Part shown: positions 11,784-24,453 of the stretch, piece by piece
How the letters are laid out: each line of letters begins with the position of its first letter
How positions within the stretch are numbered: position 1 is the stretch's first letter
Assembly: GCA_033439685.1 (NCBI GenBank)
Contig: JAUEDM010000001.1
Location: forward strand, 7,626,001-7,690,000
Direction of reading: 5' to 3'
Source of the DNA: Apodospora peruviana
Taxonomy: Eukaryota > Ascomycota > Sordariomycetes > Sordariales > Lasiosphaeriaceae
Length of the DNA: 64,000 nucleotides
Program-made: the position numbers and the translations under genes
Notes under the pieces: model-generated
Seen by the model: only the letters and a program-made list of their open reading frames with translations
Told to the model about the DNA's origin: nothing
The model's database searches: none

Positions 11784-13858
11784 TTATTTTTCTCCAAGTT
11801 GACCACAGAGATGATAACCGATATAATCAACTCTCCTACGGACTTACGCATACGCTTGGGACATTAAAAAAACTAGGGGAGTGAGTGGGAGGAAAAAGTC
11901 ACTCTTTTCAACACACTGACAACGCCATTTCCTGGACTAAAGATCATGGCAGTGGGAATTTGTTGCTATTTTGGAGCTGTATGTTAGTAGGAATGATGTA
12001 TGTTTTCTACATTTTGGAGTTGTACAGCTTTTTGGGGGCAGGCGGTATGTTGTTACTGATTCTCTTCTAAAAAGAGCATATGTATGGTAAAAGTATATAC
12101 TATGGTACCGTAGCAGGTGTATGCGGTTGTTAAGACTGTGACTGAGGACATGATATTCAACCTCTTGAAGATGTTTTTGATGATTCGATGGGCCCAGCTG
12201 TTTTTCTTTGATATCTTGGTTCTCAACTCCGATGCACAGCAGGTGCTGTATAAAAGGGACGCTGACATCCATCCGGTTGTGGGCATAATCTGCATTGAGG
12301 CGGATTGTGTGTGTTTTGTGTAATTGGTTGCTGGCATGTGATGGATGCAGGTAAGAATGATGCGGAGAGTGAGTTGGGTACCTGGGAAGGACGTTTGGAA
12401 GAATAGAGAGAGGTTGAGTGCTGAATGAAAGGGTTTTCCCATTGAATAAAGCGTCACGGTTGTTGGTTGGATGGGAGCAATGCCCTTTCGATGTTGAAGA
12501 GTATAGGTACCTTATATCTTGGGTTGTTCATGAGGATGCTATACCATCACTCCTGCACAGCTTGTTAAGGTCGTAGGAAGTACGCACCCCCACCCTCTTA
12601 ACCAGTCTAGATCTATTACGTATAGGTATGGCAATTCTATCGGCCTGCTCCCTTTGAACTTTCGCAGTAGGTTGACTTGACTGCGGTGAAGAGTCGGGTT
12701 CAATTCATTTCGATGAATTGGCGTTTACAGAAATAAGGATCGGTCTGCTCCGACAACGGTGGAGCAAGCCCCTTTTTCTGTCCAGACCTGGCCGATGCGT
12801 CACTGTCTGGGCAAAGAGCCCATTGTTGCCTTACAGATTTACACTGTACCTACCTAGCAGGTCACTTGACACTAACGAAGCAGCCTGAGAAGACCCAGAA
12901 ACGCGTCACAGTGCTAGCAGCACCGTATGTGCTGAAATTGAGATTCGAGGCTCTGGGAAATGAGTGGCACTCAGTGACACTTTGAATGCTCTGGGCGATG
13001 AATGGCTCCCATCATCCCATGACTCTTCATGTGTGCGCCAGAGCACAGTGTGGGGTGGAGAAGAGAAAGAGAAATCCCGTCCTTCTTTCCATCGCTGCCA
13101 GTGACAGGCAATTGGTCAAACTCTCCTCATCGATTCTCTTTTGCGCTTGCGTCAAAGACCCGACTTTCCGTCTTTGAACGTTCTGCACGTAAAGGTCGCG
13201 CCCTTCTCAAACCCCTCCACGACATCATCGTCCCCTTGACTGTTTCTGGTGACCCTATTCCGTCGTCCTGGTCAGTCTTGCTATCATTCGACACGTTCTT
13301 TTGCATCACCATTTTCGACTCGCTCAGCAGCAGCAGCGCTGAAACGTATCCCCGCGCGTACCAGGTCTCTGTGCCAAAGTTGGAGGCCTGTGAGTGAGAC
13401 CCCGTGTGGGCAGTATTTTGGCTGGCATCCACCGCGCTACCCCGTAAAGACTTGTGATTGTTGACAAAAAATTGAAAAGGCCAGACCCGCACATCCCACC
13501 TGGGAACGGACTCGCAACTTCGAACCCCGACTGCAAACCTTTTCTCTCCTGGCGAATTTACGATCACGATTCGTACGCGGCCCCCGACCAGCAATAATAC
13601 CGTGTTTTGTCGGCCAACTGCTCTCGACCCGTTAAATACAAGCCAGAGCCGTGTCCAGGGACCGATAAGCCACCGCGTGGATCCATCCTCGAACCGTCGA
13701 CCTCCCCGCTTGTTCCACGGCCCACGCAAAACTTTGGTTGCACGAGGAACCAACTTTCTCCCCTGCCAAATTGCCTCCAGACTTCCCTGCTGCCACCACT
13801 TCTGCTCGACTTGGAGCCCACTCGCTTTCTCTACGAACTCGGCATCCAAACCGCAATC
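11784..13858. other. 2.1-kb intergenic region, LEU4 to KAP95
   Basis: No gene is supported. The proximal part is T/A-rich and should contain the LEU4 3' UTR. A GTACCTACCTAG motif sits near 12847. From about 13,000 onward the plus strand is CT-rich, as in a KAP95 promoter and leader. The 338-residue minus-strand frame at 13127-14143 overlaps KAP95 exons and shows no domain. Confidence 0.5.
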
Positions 13859-16800
13859 ATGGAAGCCGCACAGGACATCAACACCGTCCTCACCAATTCG
13901 CTGAGTCCTGGTGAGTTCACCGCCCCCGCTCGCATTTCGAGCACTTCCTGGGCCTTGATGCCGCGCCATCGTGTTGTCGTCTCGTCCCGCCTGCGCGCTC
14001 TCTAAACAAATGACGTCCCGTACTGACTGCCTATAGACGCGACTCTGCGAAATGCCGCCGAACAGCAACTCAGCCAAGCTGCCGAGACAAACTTTGTAAG
14101 CCCGGACCCCCAGCGACGCCCGTGAATGCCTTGCCTTTCGCATCGATCTTTCTTGCTGATATGCGGTTTTCCTATAGTCACAATATCTGTTGACTCTTGT
14201 TCAAGAGTTGGCAAATGAAAACGCAGAAGGTCACATCCGAGCTGCTGCTGGTCTCGCCCTGAAAAACGCATTTACAGCACGCGAGTTTGCCCGGCAGGCA
14301 TCCCTACAAGCGAAATGGCTCAATCAGACGGACCAGGAGACCAAGACGCGCGTGAAGCAGCTCGCGGTTGAGACGCTGTCATCCAGCAATGCCCAGGCTG
14401 GTCAGGCGGCGGCTCAGGTCATCGCCTCCATCGCCATCATCGAGTTACCGCGTAACCAATGGCCCGATCTGATGAGCGCGTTGGTGCGGAGCGTCAGCGA
14501 CGGTACCGCCCACCAAAAGCAGGCTTCTCTGACCACCATCGGCTTTATTTGCGAGAGTCAAGACCAAGAGCTCAGGAACAGTTTGGTAACCCATTCCAAT
14601 GCTATCCTGACCGCGGTCGTTCAGGGTGCTCGTAAGGAAGAGCCCAATGGCGAGGTCCGCCTGGCTGCTATCACCGCTCTCGGTGACTCTCTGGAATTTG
14701 TTGGTAACAACTTCAAGCACGAGGGCGAGCGCAACTACATCATGCAGGTTATCTGTGAAGCCACCCAGGCGGATGACTCCCGGATACAACAGGGAGCGTT
14801 CGGCTGTCTCAACCGCATTATGGCCCTTTACTACGAGAATATGCGTTTCTACATGGAGAAGGCGCTGTTTGGTCTAACGATCTTGGGAATGAGAAGTGAT
14901 GACGAGGATGTTGCTAAGCTTGCCGTCGAATTCTGGAGCACCGTATGCGAAGAAGAGATTGCTATCGAGGATGACAACCAAGCTGTCGAGAGCTCGGAGC
15001 AGATGCGTCCCTTTTACAACTTTGCCCGCGTCGCGACCAACGAGGTTGTTCCCGTTCTCCTGGGCCTTCTTACGAAGCAGGACGAGGATGCTACGGATGA
15101 TGAGTATAACATTTCGCGCGCTTCCTACCAATGTCTTCAGCTCTATGCCCAGGCCGTCGGTGCCGCCATTATCCCTCCTGTTATTCAATTTGTCGAGGCC
15201 AACCTCCGTCACGATGACTGGCATAACCGGGACGCCGCTGTCTCTGCATTTGGCGCCATTATGGATGGGCCCGATGAGAAGGTCTTGGATCCCATTGTCA
15301 AGTCTGGCATGCAGCCCTTGATCAGCATGATGGAGGATCCATCTGTTCAGGTAAAGGACTCGACTGCCTATGCTCTTGGCCGGATTACCGAGGCCTGCTC
15401 CGAGGCAATCGACCCGGCACAACATCTCGACCCCCTAATTCGCTCCCTGTTTAGCGGGCTAATGAGCAGTCCCAAGATGGCAGCGTCTTGCTGCTGGGCT
15501 TTGATGAACCTGGCTGAGCGCTTTGCCGGAGACCCGGGTGCTGCTCAGAACCCTTTGACTCCTCACTTCAACCAGAGCGTTACTAATTTGTTGGCTGTGA
15601 CGGGAAGAATGGAGACCGAGGCTGCTGTCCGAACTGCCGCTTACGAGGTTCTTAACGTGTTTGTGCAAAGCTCTGCTAACGACAGCATGGTCGCCATTGC
15701 CTCACTCTCGACTGTCATCATCCAGCGTCTCGAGGAAACGATTCCTATGCAATCCCAGGTTGTCAGCGTTGAGGACAAGATCACACTAGAGGACATGCAG
15801 ACCAGCCTATGCACTGTACTCCAAGCCATCATCCAAAGACTTGACAAAGAGATTGCGCCTCAGGGTGACCGGGTCATGGAGGCACTCCTAAGGATCTTGA
15901 GCACTGTCGGCGGCAAATCAAGTGTTCCGGAAGCGGCATTTGCGACAATCAGCGCCCTTTCAAACGCCATGGAGGAGGAGTTCGTCAAGTACATGGATGC
16001 TTTCACGCCATTCCTCTACAATGCGCTTGGGAACCAGGAGGAGCCGAGTCTCTGCTCCATGGCTATTGGCCTGGTCAGCGACATCACCCGCTCTATGGGC
16101 GAGCGTAGCCAACCCTACTGCGACAACTTCATGAACTATCTCTTGAACAATCTTCGGGTACGTCATCAGCTCTTTGCCGATCTTCTCGTATCCTTCTGGT
16201 CTTTACCCTCTCTATGCGAATTGAATTTCTAACATCTTGTTCTTTAGAGCACCGCGCTTGCGAACCAGTTTAAGCCTGCTATCCTTCAGTGTTTTGGTGA
16301 TATTGCGGGCGCTATTGGCGGCCACTTTGAAACCTACCTCACTGTCGTTGCTCAGGTTCTCCAGCAGGCGGCAACCGTCTCAGCAACTGCTGAGGGCTCC
16401 TACGAGATGTTTGACTACGTCATCTCTTTGAGAGAAGGCATTATGGATGCATGGGGTGGCATTATTGGTGCCATGAAGGTTTCCGGCAAGAGTAGGCGTC
16501 CTTGAATCACTTCCTAAGCGCCAGCAGCTAACGAATATTTTGTAGCCCAAGTACTCCAGCCATATGTCACATCCATTTTCCAGTTGCTTAATGTCATTGC
16601 AAGCGATGTCAACCGTAGCGAGGCCCTGATGAGGGCCTCTATGGGTGTTATCGGGTAAGAAGTTCTCGGTCCGCTGTTTGGTTTGAACCTCGACTAATAT
16701 ATTTTGATAGCGATCTTGCCGACGCATATCCTAATGGCGAGCTGGTTGAAGCCTTCCGACAGGATTGGCTTTCGGCCCTGATTAAGGAGACTCGTTCCAA

Positions 16801-16900
16801 CCGGGACTTCCAAGCGAGAACGATCGAGACGGCGCGATGGGCACGTGAGCAGGTCAAACGCCAGATTGGCGGCAGCCAGAATGTGATGCTGCAGACCTGA
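13859..16900 (+). CDS. KAP95: Importin subunit beta-1 (karyopherin beta)
   Basis: This is the nuclear import receptor that carries importin-alpha/NLS cargo through the nuclear pore and is released by RanGTP. Six exons: 13859-13910, 14037-14095, 14178-16157, 16248-16491, 16546-16654 and 16711-16900. The product is 877 residues, close to the 861 of yeast Kap95. The N-terminus MEAAQDINTVLTNSLSPD leads into an importin-beta N-terminal domain and then HEAT repeats throughout. Recognisable blocks include AAGLALKNAF, NQWPDLMSAL, VAKLAVEFWSTVCEEE, VQVKDSTAYALGRI and a C-terminal ARWAREQVKRQI. All five introns have GT...AG ends and the joins restore conserved sequence. The gene is expected to be essential and constitutively expressed. 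Confidence 0.95.
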
Positions 16901-19447
16901 ACCAGAGCTGGGCCCAGCGCATAGCTGTGGTGCCCCCGAATCACCTCTCCGGCCCCTTTCCCAGGCCATCAACGATAGCTCTGGCACTCGACGATAGGCA
17001 GTCGGGCCAAGACGAGTATCAACAATATCGCCAGTCCCCAAACCCCCTAGCAGCAATTCCCCTGACGCGACACGACACGACATCAATTACCCAATACCAA
17101 GACACGATGCACGCATGATGTGTATATAGACGTCTCCCCCATGGCACACTTTAATCCCTATCATATCCAAAGACACTTCACTACATTACCAATTCCCCCC
17201 GCGCAGCTGCTGGCACTGTTTGTTATTTTGACACGGATATCTATTGAGAGCACGATAGAAAGCGATATCATCCTGTAATGTTCCATGCTTTTTGATTCTA
17301 GGAGGCATGGAGCAGAATCACCATCATGTAGAAAGGGTTCCGGAAATACAAAGGGGTTATTCGGAGGGAAAGACGGACTGACATATATGGAGTTGTTCCG
17401 AGCTTGAGGCGCACGTAAATCGATTGTTCAAGTGAACAGGATTTATGGAGTTCGGGTCAGGAGGGAATACAGTTGGGTGTTGCTGAATTCCCTGATCCCT
17501 GGTCGGCGCGCACGTTGGAAGTGACTTTGCTTTTTCCCTCGTAACGGCTGGCAGACACGCAGGCAGGAAAGAGACATGAGAAAGAAGATACACCAAATGA
17601 AAGCACAACCTGAATCCCCTTAATTGCCTTGTTGAAATGTTGAGTTATGTATCCAGGTGAAAGCGGGGACAGGCATGATCATGTTCTCAAAGCCAGCCTG
17701 TGATTCAAAGACATCGTCACGACACGAGATAAAGGCAATTGAGCGTGGTCAGCCAGAAGGTTTGCCGGCTGTACTCTTCGTTCCATTGTAGAGAATAGAA
17801 GTCGGATAGATAGAATTACGTAAAGGTAGAGTTGCTGAATTCCCATTCTTTGCATGCTTGATGGGCTATCGGCAAATCGATTCCGGTCTGTACTGATCCT
17901 TTCTCTATCACTTTTTAAGAGACCAAAGGGACAGGTGTGAATCGGACGATTGCTGAAGACCAATACTTCTCCAGGTACGTACTCTGTAGGCAAGCACGGT
18001 AAGGTAGGTGTATCTTGCGTGCTACGTCAGGTACCCTCCATCACTATGGTCCTGTCGATCTGGAGAGGGGATTTTGTCGATTTTATCGATGTCGGGCATG
18101 AACCAAGCCGCAACACCTTTATCTTCTTTTTGGGAATGAATGCGTCTTCCATGAGAGAGTCCTGCCATCGGTTTCGTTGGCGCAATTTATGTTTTACCTG
18201 AAGTACCTGGAGTTTCGTCTTGTTAGGTTGTCTTTGTTGAATCCCAAGTGGCCAGTATTGGGAGTCAGGACAGCCATGTATGGTTAGTTGGTGAGGTATG
18301 TACGGATTATGTATCCGTAATAAGGTAAGGCAGACAGACAGCCATTCAGGATGCTACAGGAGAATCGCCCGGCCTGCGGTGCAAGCGGGATGCAACATTG
18401 CCCGGCAGTTTGGTGGGTATGCGAAGAATATTTCCTACCCTTACCTACCTCAGTGTAGGTAGTCAGGCTGCTGAGTGAAGGGATGAGGGTACCAAAGCTT
18501 CACATATGACAACCAAGGTCTGTTCATGTTCCACGAGAAAAAAGAAGACAGCACATTGAAACCCAGAATCGGGGTAATGTCCCACACCATGAACCCAGGA
18601 GCACCTATGCCGCAGGTTTCCGTGTTTGCTTTCCTGAAGGCAGGGAAGGGAACTTCAGCTAGTATTTTCAATATGCACTGACTTGACATCCCGTAATAAT
18701 GCATCTCGTTCCATACCTTCGTGACGAGTGGGATGTGTGATTATTACTTGAGCACAGGCAGGGGTGAGGTAAATGGATTGTGGTGATGGCGAAGGGGGGT
18801 GGGGGGGCCGCCTCTGTGCCGAGGCCTCGTCTCCTTCTAACCAAATGGGGTGGGTGCACGATATCACGTGTGCGTGGTTGTTGGTGTCTCTGCGATTCGA
18901 AATCGCGGACACTTCTTTCTTCTTTTTCATCACATCACCGGGCATCTCTGTCGTGGTCCTATCGCCCGGTCTATGTTCGGTTCTGTGGAGACTCGACTTA
19001 CACAGACTGCCGTGACAGCAACCGGGCAGCGCCGGATTTAACAATACTATTTATCACTAGCTCGCTCATTTGATGGCATCTCAGTGGGCCAGAGTGAAGG
19101 ATCCGGCAATTCCACCCTTCGCTGCACCCGTGCTTGCCCTGTCACCTACGCCTGTGCCCTGTGCAAGCTTTTTGCCCTGTGGGGTGGTGCAACAGCCCGT
19201 GCGACCTGCCCTGCCTGCCAGAATTGCCCTGCCGGCAACAGAATAACAGAATCCCCCAACTACCCAACCCCCACAGCCAAACGAAGCCGGCGCGGCAACT
19301 CCTCTTAGTTCCCTCTCGCCCCCGGCTGCCCCATTCATCAAAGCTTCTAGGCTTCCCAGCCGGTTCATCGACCCATCCGTCGCTTGCCAGTTCGTGCCTC
19401 GCGGCATCTTCAACGACTCTGAGACAACGGTCTGTCGTTGCGGCAAA
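16901..19447. other. 2.5-kb intergenic region, KAP95 to Zn2Cys6 gene
   Basis: I see no gene. Small open frames are scattered on both strands without domains. A CTACCT/AGGTAG inverted motif lies near 18440-18462. The last 400 bp before the regulator gene are rich in C and T and probably form its leader. Confidence 0.5.
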
Positions 19448-22405
19448 ATGGACGTGGAGATGCGGGCACCGATGCCGCCGCCGCCGCAGCCACAGCAGCA
19501 GCCGGACCTGAATCTGTCGCCGCTGGAGACCGGAGGCGGGCCGTTCATCATCAAGCGGAGGTCGCCCATCGCCTGCCGGAGGTGTGTACCCAAAGTCTTG
19601 TGTATGTCTGTGGATAATGTAGCCGATTAAACCTAATCTCAATGTCACCAGATGTCGTCGCATGAGAAGCAAATGTCTCCATGAAAAGGGCAAGGCTCCG
19701 TGTCAGGCCTGTCGAGAGGCGGGCCTGGGTGCTACCGACTGGTAAGATGCAATCTACATAGAACCATCGTTGTGGTGTAATAGTACGGTACACAAATACT
19801 AACATGACACCGAAGCGTCTTCCCCGTGCGCGGTCAACCAGACGCCGACCGCGACTATCGCCACCCTCGAGTGAGGGCCGAAAAGAACAACAAGCGCGAC
19901 CCGGTCAAGGTGCGCCGCGAGATCCTGGACGCTCCCGTGCTTTCACCAGGGCCCTCGGCCGGCCCCAAGCCACCCAAAGGCGTCGATGAGTGGGACCAAC
20001 TCCCACCGCTGCCAGAGATCATTGAGGCTGTCAACCAGTTCACGGGCCACTACTTCCAGCTCGGCTTTATTCCCAAGCAGCAGTTCCCTGAGCGACTACA
20101 GGCGAACCCTCGATCCGTCAGTGTCTTTTTCCTGCTGGGCATCCTCAGTGTCTCGGCCCGGCTAACGCCGTGCCTGATCCAACGTCATGGCACCGCTGTT
20201 AAGGCTGCTGAGTGGTATATGGAGCGTGCCACGAATGTTGCCCTGCAAGAGCTGTATAAAGAGCCCGATCTTGAGAAATGCCAAGCTTTTTATCTGCTAA
20301 GTATCGCCCAGCAGGGGAGTGGTATGAAGGACCGAAGCTCGGTATGCTGGCCGCCTCAACTTCTCCTAGGCCACTTTCTGACTGTGGTCTAGATCAACAT
20401 GGGTATTGCTATGCGGATGGCTACCTTGATGCAACTCCATCGAGAAGAGACCTATGTGCTTGTGAACCCCACTAAGGACTTAATCATCCGGGCTGAATCC
20501 GCCCGCCGCACGCTGGTGAGTGCACAAGAGCGATACCACATGTGCCTGCTAATCATGCGCGCTCTTGCTAATCACGGTCTGGCTCTAGTGGATGTTACAC
20601 AGTCAGGATAACCTACATTCCGGGCCGCGCAGCCCCGTATCATTATCGGCAAGCGATATCACGACCTTACTTCCCAGCAACGAGGATGACTTTGCCAACG
20701 CGCGAGAACCAAATTCGAGGGCAGCTCTTGAGGACACGCCGCCGGCGCTAAAGAATCCGAAGCTCGTTGCCGATGATGGCAGGTCCTTATTCGCAACACT
20801 AATCCAAGCGCATTATTACTGGGGAGCAATATCGCGACGAGCCATCAAGTACGACAGGAGTGAGCGACCATGGGAGCCAACGAGCGAGTATGCAAAGATG
20901 GCAAAGCGGCTTGCCGACTGGGAGGGAGGACTGAAAGGCGATCATCGCTGGAGCACCTATCTCTTAAAAGGCTATAAACAGGAGGGCCAAGACCTTGTAC
21001 GTCGTTATATCTTTCATCTCTTAACCTTTGTTTGCAATTTTATGCTAATTCAGGCAACAGGCATATCTCGGCGTGACCATGATCACTCGACTTTGCAACA
21101 TTGTTATAAGAAAGGCATATTTGCACGAGTAAGCCCGCCAATGATTTGTCTCGCTGCGCAGGACTAACCATTGCTATTTTAGAATGATCTCACTTGATAA
21201 GTCGGATCCTAAATTGGCAAGTTTCTGGGCTCAAATGGCCGTCGAGCTGTTTAGCAATGTGAAGGCCTTGTTCGAGCAGATAGACACTCAGTATGTCGAC
21301 AAGTCCCCAGAGGAAGGGATGGGGGCCCAAATGGCGGTAAGTACGCTGATTAATGACGTTTCGGCATGAACTGACTCTCCAGTTTAGGCCTTTTGCGTTT
21401 ATACTTGCGGCTTTCTTGCTTGCTACTTATGCAAATACCCGAATAGTTAGTTGGCTCAATTTTCTTACGAACACGTAGAATTCATCTGACCTCCTTGCTA
21501 GTCTGTCGTGAGCCCTCCATTACCCGCGATGGCCCGAACATGGTCCAGCGTATCCTAAACATCCTGGCCGAATGCAAAAGTGTTTGGCCCCTGGCTTCTC
21601 GTTGGTACGATCACCTAGAGAGATTCTACAATGACCAGAAGGGCATGGCTGTAGAAACGGAAGGCAGCATGGCCGATAGCGTAAGCTGCTTCTTGCTTCA
21701 TATACCGGAGGACTGAAATACTAATCTCGAAAAATACAGAGAGAGCCAATTCCACACGTCCTCCACCCAGCACTCAATATCCAACCAGTTCCTATCCAGC
21801 CGCGCATGGTTCCGCCATCCCCGGAGGAAAAGCACAGGATGCTCTCTCAGAGTCCCAGCACACCAGTGCTCCCAGTACCGCAACAGCAGCAAAACACAAC
21901 ACCGACGATGTATATTGACCCGAGCTTACGCCTCCCCGTACCGCAACAGCCACCTCCTCAAGGCGGAAGTCAGACGCCGATGGTTCCGCCAGGCACTCCC
22001 CAACAGACCGCTGGCCTTGGCCTTGGCATGGTATCTCCGCATCATGCACAAAATCAACAGCAGCAACTTATTGGCGGGATGCGCCAACAATCTACCGATG
22101 GGCTAGGTCTGCTCATCGAAGCATTTGACAGCCACACTGGTGGAGGCGTGGTATCACCACCCACCGCAGGGGCAGCACCAGGTCCACCACCATATGACCC
22201 GCATGCGGCGGCGGCAGCAGCGGCAGCTGCCGCGGTCGTTACAGAACAGGGCTACTATCATCCGCACCATCAGCAGGCCGCAGCGGCGCTGGGAATGAAT
22301 GACGGCTACGAGAATGAGCTGGGGTACTATATGTCGGACCCTGGAGGAGTGTCGACAATTCAGAATTGGGCAGTACCAGGGGGAAACATGTATGCGACTT
22401 ATTGA
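19448..22405 (+). CDS. Zn(II)2Cys6 fungal transcription factor with fungal_trans-type middle region
   Basis: Ten exons give about 801 residues: 19448-19581, 19652-19741, 19816-20341, 20393-20515, 20589-20996, 21061-21128, 21183-21336, 21388-21445, 21502-21680 and 21740-22405. The binuclear zinc cluster has cysteines at 43, 46, 53, 62, 65 and 75 (CX2CX6CX8CX2CX9C) and is split by two introns. A Pro/Gln-rich stretch precedes it. The middle region resembles the fungal-specific transcription factor domain (for example FLLGILSVSAR and MGIAMRMATLMQLHRE). The C-terminus is Pro/Gln-rich, with a run of Ala near 725-740, consistent with an activation domain. The regulated pathway cannot be inferred; neighbours are housekeeping genes. 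Least certain is the short exon 21388-21445, where an acceptor five bases upstream is possible, although the chosen one restores AFCVYTCGFLACYLC. Confidence 0.82.
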
Positions 22406-22975
22406 TTTGAAGGATTTGCGTCATGTGCTCGGCCGGCATACTGAATCGGTGTTTGGTTTGCAAGGGGTGTCTCGGATATTGTCTGAGGGAAATTCCTGGT
22501 TCTATTCTGACTTTACCAGCGAGGTGTTTAATGGTTTGGAGCTGCCACTACCTTATATTTATTTGCTCTTTAAATAATTGTGATATATTTCGTGCCATAG
22601 AATCCGAGTATCTAGGTCAATTGTACAGCTAACAACCACCTTGATCGAAGAGGTAGTTGAATCGCTCAACTGAATAGGGGTACGAATCTTCACATTACCC
22701 GCTTAACGGGGTTGTGGCTATCTCAGGAACCCAGCCTGCTTATTAGAATAACTCGTTATGTCCGATGCTCCGAGCCCGCCCCGTTGGTTCCGTCATTATC
22801 AAGATCCATATTGCCTCGTGCCGCATCCAATCCGTCGCCGCAAATCCCTAAAACCGCCCATTTATTTACGCCTACGATTTACCTCGCACAATTGCGACAA
22901 AGTATCCCTTTGCCTCCACGATACAGATCAATGAAATTACCAACCGAGAATTAGCGAGAAATAGGAAACCCGAAA
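22406..22975. other. Intergenic, regulator gene to ISD11
   Basis: This 570-bp spacer holds the 3' UTR of the regulator and the ISD11 promoter. No ORF or RNA gene is supported. Confidence 0.5.
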
Positions 22976-23684
22976 ATGTCAGCCGTCGTCGGAAAAGCCG
23001 ACTCGGCGCAGAGGGTGCTGTCGCTGGTACGTGTGGACGATAACTATCCCTTTCCACCTCTCCAGTTGAGTGATCCGTTCGCACAGAGATGAAAGCTCGG
23101 TAGCAATCAAGAGTTTGCGGGGCGCAAACATACCGTTCCCAGAAAAAAAATGAAGAAGCTAACGTTCCAATCTCTCGCGATAGTACCGCCAGCTCCTCCG
23201 TCAAGGGAACCAGTTCGCCGCCTACAACTTCAGAGAATACGCCAAGCGCCGGACAAGAGATGCGTTTCACGAGAACAAGGGAGTCGAAGACCCGCGGCGG
23301 ATACAGGAGCTATTACAGAAGGGGTTGAAGGAGTTGCAGATGTTGAAGGTGAGATTCTTTTGGCAGAGAAGGGTTGCCCTTTTTCGGGTTTCTTTGGCTT
23401 GTTTTGCTAACTTCTTTGCCGGCAGCGCCAAACTGTTATCAGCCAGTTCTATCAGCAGGACCGACTCGTGGTAGAAGGTGGACTATCGGTATGTTGATTG
23501 ATTCCATGCATGTCTGGGTAAGGCAGCGGAAAATCTAACACAGCTTTTTTTTGTTGCAGGGCAAAGACACTGGCTCTCAAGGAGGGACTGTGAGACAAAA
23601 GGATACCGGGTAGGTCAAGTCACTCTCCTTTGCGACACTATATCAAAGCCCACTGCTGACATGAGATATTGTAGCTGGGACTGA
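22976..23684 (+). CDS. ISD11: LYR-motif protein ISD11, cysteine desulfurase accessory subunit
   Basis: Isd11 stabilises the mitochondrial cysteine desulfurase Nfs1 together with acyl carrier protein, and is needed for Fe-S cluster assembly. Five exons (22976-23026, 23184-23348, 23426-23488, 23560-23609, 23675-23684) encode 112 residues. The LYR motif is at residues 17-19, and intron 1 falls exactly between Leu17 and Tyr18. Diagnostic blocks are NFREYAKRRTRDAF and KRQTVISQFYQQDRLVVE, both matching yeast Isd11. The last exon contributes only 10 nt (end of a Gly codon, Trp, Asp, stop). The gene is badly obscured in raw open frames because its exons are so short. Confidence 0.92.
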
Positions 23685-24453
23685 ATGTCTACCTACTGGG
23701 GTAATAGGGAACTTATGCATTGGCCTGTGATTCAATACCCGATTCGCAATGTAATAAAAGACGTGGAGTGTTTTGCAGGAGGACCTGTATCATTAGAGGC
23801 GGGGAACGGTGAGACGAATCATGGGGTACCCAAACATCCCTCCTTCGCTCTCTGTATAACATACGTGATAGTGGTGTCTATCAAAAGGGGTGGTTAACAC
23901 AATTTTCCGAGGTCAACAGAAGTGGCAAGACTATCCAGAGACTATTGGGACCAGGGCGTGACCCTGCATCTAGAACTAAGCTGTAACTTAGGGATCAGTT
24001 TTAGCCATCATCATTTGATGTGATTCAAACACAAATATGCAAATAAACAGTATATTTAAATAATGGGGTTTTGCGGCGCTCGGGCCACCCAGCCTCGTCT
24101 CCTTGGAGCTGAACACCTGAATAGTTTGATGCGCTCGCGCGACGAGGCTAACGACCCGGTGAATGCACGCCCTTTTCCATCGAGTCGCAATTGGCCGTTA
24201 ACCATTATTTGACTATATTCGCACCAAGCGCCGCCTAGCCCAACATCCTCGCCATACTAGTCAGCGGACCTCGGATCATATCATATCATATTACGGAACG
24301 TAGTTAAAGCGCTTTCTCGTCATCACGTGGTGCCATCCGAACATTACATTGCCATAGTAACAGTATCGAGCCGGCCTCGACTCGGCGGTGGTTTACGCCA
24401 CGCCGGGGTTTTGGATAGGAAACGACGGGCAATTATCGAAGATTAGTGCTCTC
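23685..24453. other. Intergenic, ISD11 to acidic-protein gene
   Basis: No gene is seen. A 9-bp inverted repeat, AGCCTCGTC at 24091-24099 and GACGAGGCT at 24141-24149, encloses a 41-nt loop. It may be chance or a promoter element. Confidence 0.45.

Noticed and set aside
12660..12725. Possible tRNA T-arm (GGGTTCAATTC)
   Set aside because: No matching acceptor stem, anticodon arm or D arm could be found around it.
13127..14143. 338-residue minus-strand frame over the KAP95 5' end
   Set aside because: It runs antisense through confidently spliced KAP95 exons and its promoter, and has no recognisable fold.
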